Source: Bacteroidales bacterium | GTDB lineage: Bacteria > Bacteroidota > Bacteroidia > Bacteroidales > UBA10428 | Direction of reading: 5' to 3' | DNA length: 59,368 nucleotides | NCBI GenBank assembly: GCA_016933335.1 | Contig: JAFGBD010000052.1 | Span: 1 to 59,368 of the forward strand | Shown here: positions 58,230 to 59,368 of the stretch, piece after piece | Layout: every line of letters starts with the position of its first letter | Numbering within the stretch: the first letter of the stretch is position 1 | Translations under genes and position numbers: made by a program | Notes under the pieces: generated by a model | Database searches by the model: none | The model's input: only the letters and a program-made list of their open reading frames with translations | Told to the model about the DNA's origin: nothing

Positions 58230-59108
58230 TCAGAATATTGCCTCTCCCGGCATGCCCGACTTTATGGTCCCGTCATTCTTTACATCAATGATTACGGCAT
58301 ATACGAAAGCTACCCGTTCTTCCTTTGTCTGGATAATCCTGGGAGTGAACTCTGCCTTGCCTGAAACATAACTGATCGTACCCGGAAATGATTTGTAGCC
58401 TTTTGCGCCGTCATCGATCCTTACTGTACATTCCTCACCGATTTTTATACTGCCCAGCTGGGCACCGCTAACATATACCTTCAGCTTCATCAGCGACAGG
58501 TCGGCAATCTTTACAAGCGGCCTGCCTGCTGTCATCATCTCTCCGGCCTCGGCATATTTCTCAATAACTGTTCCCTTCAGCGGACTCCTGATACCGCAGC
58601 GCTTAAGCTGCTCATCAAGGACGGCTTTTTTCGATTCATAAACCGATAATTCTGCTGCAACGGATGTTTTCTGTGTATTATTGGCTGTTATCTGTTTTTT
58701 CAGTACAGCAACCTGGCCTGTCAGGTCATCGAGTTGTTTCCGGGTTGCAGCATCATCCTTCAGCATATTCTCTATCCTGTCAATATTGACCTGCAGATTC
58801 GCGATCTGCTGGCACAGAATTTCGTTCTGCGAGTTTATTGTGGTGATCCGTGCCCTTACACTTTTCATCCCGGCGTTGATCTCGGCTTTCTGAAGATGGA
58901 ACAGGGTGGTATCGATAAGGGCAATCTCCGTCCCTTTTTCAATTTCCGAGCCTTCTGTTACATCAAACCTGAGGATCCTTCCGTTGGTCTCTGAAGAGAC
59001 TGTCACTTCAGTGGCCTCAAAGGTTCCGAACGCATCAGCCTGGCCGGATTTTTTACTGCAGCCGGTGAAAATAACAGCGGCTGCCAGTATTAATATAATG
59101 GTTTTCAT
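58230..59108 (-). CDS. HlyD-family periplasmic adaptor (YbhG-like), lipoprotein
   Basis: 292 residues from ATG 59108: the next residues 'TIILILAAAVIFTGCSKKSG' form a lipoprotein signal with acyl-Cys at 17. The frame runs upstream to 59258, but those 50 residues (including a repeat-coded 'MPGQVPDIKPGQVI') precede the lipobox and are surely not translated. Seen: lipoyl half-motif 'GRILRFDVTEGSEIEKGTEIALID', a coiled-coil hairpin at about 75-160 ('VNIDRIENMLKDDAATRKQLDDL'), second half 'CGIRSPLKGTVIEKYAEAGEMM', then a beta-barrel. It should join the inner-membrane ABC permeases to the TolC-like protein. 133 nt after the TolC-type gene. Confidence 0.9.
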   Translation of the reverse strand: MKTIILILAAAVIFTGCSKKSGQADAFGTFEATEVTVSSETNGRILRFDVTEGSEIEKGTEIALIDTTLFHLQKAEINAGMKSVRARITTINSQNEILCQQIANLQVNIDRIENMLKDDAATRKQLDDLTGQVAVLKKQITANNTQKTSVAAELSVYESKKAVLDEQLKRCGIRSPLKGTVIEKYAEAGEMMTAGRPLVKIADLSLMKLKVYVSGAQLGSIKIGEECTVRIDDGAKGYKSFPGTISYVSGKAEFTPRIIQTKEERVAFVYAVIIDVKNDGTIKSGMPGEAIF

Positions 59109-59141
59109 GTGTTTGATTATTATTTTAAATATTGGTCTTAT

Positions 59142-59178
59142 AACCTGTCCCGGCTTTATGTCGGGAACCTGTCCCGGC
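59142..59178. repeat. CCTGTCCCGGC direct/inverted repeat between tolC-like and hlyD genes
   Basis: AACCTGTCCCGGC occurs at 59142-59154 and again at 59166-59178. The first copy, with the bases after it, gives the palindrome TCCCG...CGGGA (59148-59166). Same core as the elements at 38278-38498; all lie between genes. Confidence 0.75.
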
Positions 59179-59241
59179 ATGTAGGAATTACTTATCATTT
59201 GTTCGCTCATTTTATTAATTGCATGATTCGCTTTGTTTGTA

Positions 59242-59368
59242 TTACTTGATTTCCTCACCGCTTATATTTAAATACTCTATTCTGGCCATGGCAAGGTTCA
59301 CCTGATGAATTTCGTAATTGATCAGTGCCTGTCTCTCGGCATTAAGTTCATTCATAAATTCTGTGGCT
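59242..59368 (-). CDS. TolC-family outer-membrane efflux protein, C-terminal end (truncated by window)
   Basis: 41 codons are visible, open to the right edge of the window. The sequence is 'ATEFMNELNAERQALINYEI', then HQVNLAMARIEYLNISGEEIK. The spacing of Ala/Leu/Tyr in 'ERQALINYEIHQVNLAMARIEYL' is the last coiled helix of the TolC family, usually ending with a 'N-Y-...-V-x-L-x-x-A' pattern as here. Located directly upstream of the HlyD adaptor and same strand, as expected for a tripartite exporter. Only the end is seen, so the rest of the protein is unverified. Confidence 0.8.
   Translation of the reverse strand, partial: ATEFMNELNAERQALINYEIHQVNLAMARIEYLNISGEEIK

Overview
The window looks like chromosomal DNA of a Bacteroidota bacterium, probably Bacteroidales or Marinilabiliales-like. 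The evidence is a PKD-FISUMP surface protein end, an ECF sigma/FecR pair, a TonB-dependent receptor with STN and carboxypeptidase-regulatory domains, DUF4249 and DUF4251 proteins, GldI-like FKBP lipoproteins, peptidase M49, and promoter candidates of the TTTG-N19-TANNTTTG type. Only a few genes have a clear Shine-Dalgarno. No phage, IS element, transposase, integrase, rRNA or CRISPR array is visible.

Layout. 1-2.7 kb: a FISUMP protein (5' truncated), flavodoxin, NimA-like flavoprotein, small membrane protein and tRNA-Arg(TCT). 2.9-10.3 kb: a large Cache/GAF/PAS sensor with no output domain, a KdgK-like kinase, a GT-C/TPR protein and an RsmI-like methyltransferase. 10.3-20.6 kb: housekeeping genes, namely a minus-strand run recF-dciA-nrnA-three FKBP lipoproteins, divergent from a TPR protein, ribH, a 2-hydroxyacid dehydrogenase, two secreted proteins and a flippase-like membrane protein. 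20.6-28.6 kb: M49 peptidase, then sigma-FecR followed by an STN/regulatory-domain protein and an MG2/plug protein without a beta-barrel. 28.7-31.3 kb: a glucuronokinase-like GHMP kinase, a GalU-type pyrophosphorylase and a methyltransferase. 31.3-37.9 kb: a TonB receptor operon with DUF4249, a second MG2/plug paralogue and a secreted protein. 38.0-38.7 kb: noncoding, repeat-rich DNA leading into trpB2. 38.7-46.8 kb: TrpB2, a TorF-like porin, a GH94 phosphorylase, a methyltransferase, a GNAT, a SIS isomerase and a PfkB kinase. 46.9-53.7 kb: a minus-strand sugar/polyol-phosphate cluster (SorE-like reductase, aldolase-SDR fusion, PHP protein, aldo/keto reductase, HAD fragment, HAD-IIA phosphatase). 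53.8-59.4 kb: a complete YbhGFSR-like exporter (TolC end, HlyD lipoprotein, two ATPases, two permeases).

How the genes fit together. Three groups look like working systems. The first is a cell-surface signalling/uptake system split across two loci that share MG2/plug paralogues. The second is a probable glucuronate to UDP-glucuronate salvage pair. The third is a sugar-phosphate module whose parts resemble L-sorbose-1-phosphate / sorbitol-6-phosphate metabolism but include a class II aldolase domain and a PHP hydrolase of unknown role. All functional statements come from motif reading and memory of families; no search was run.
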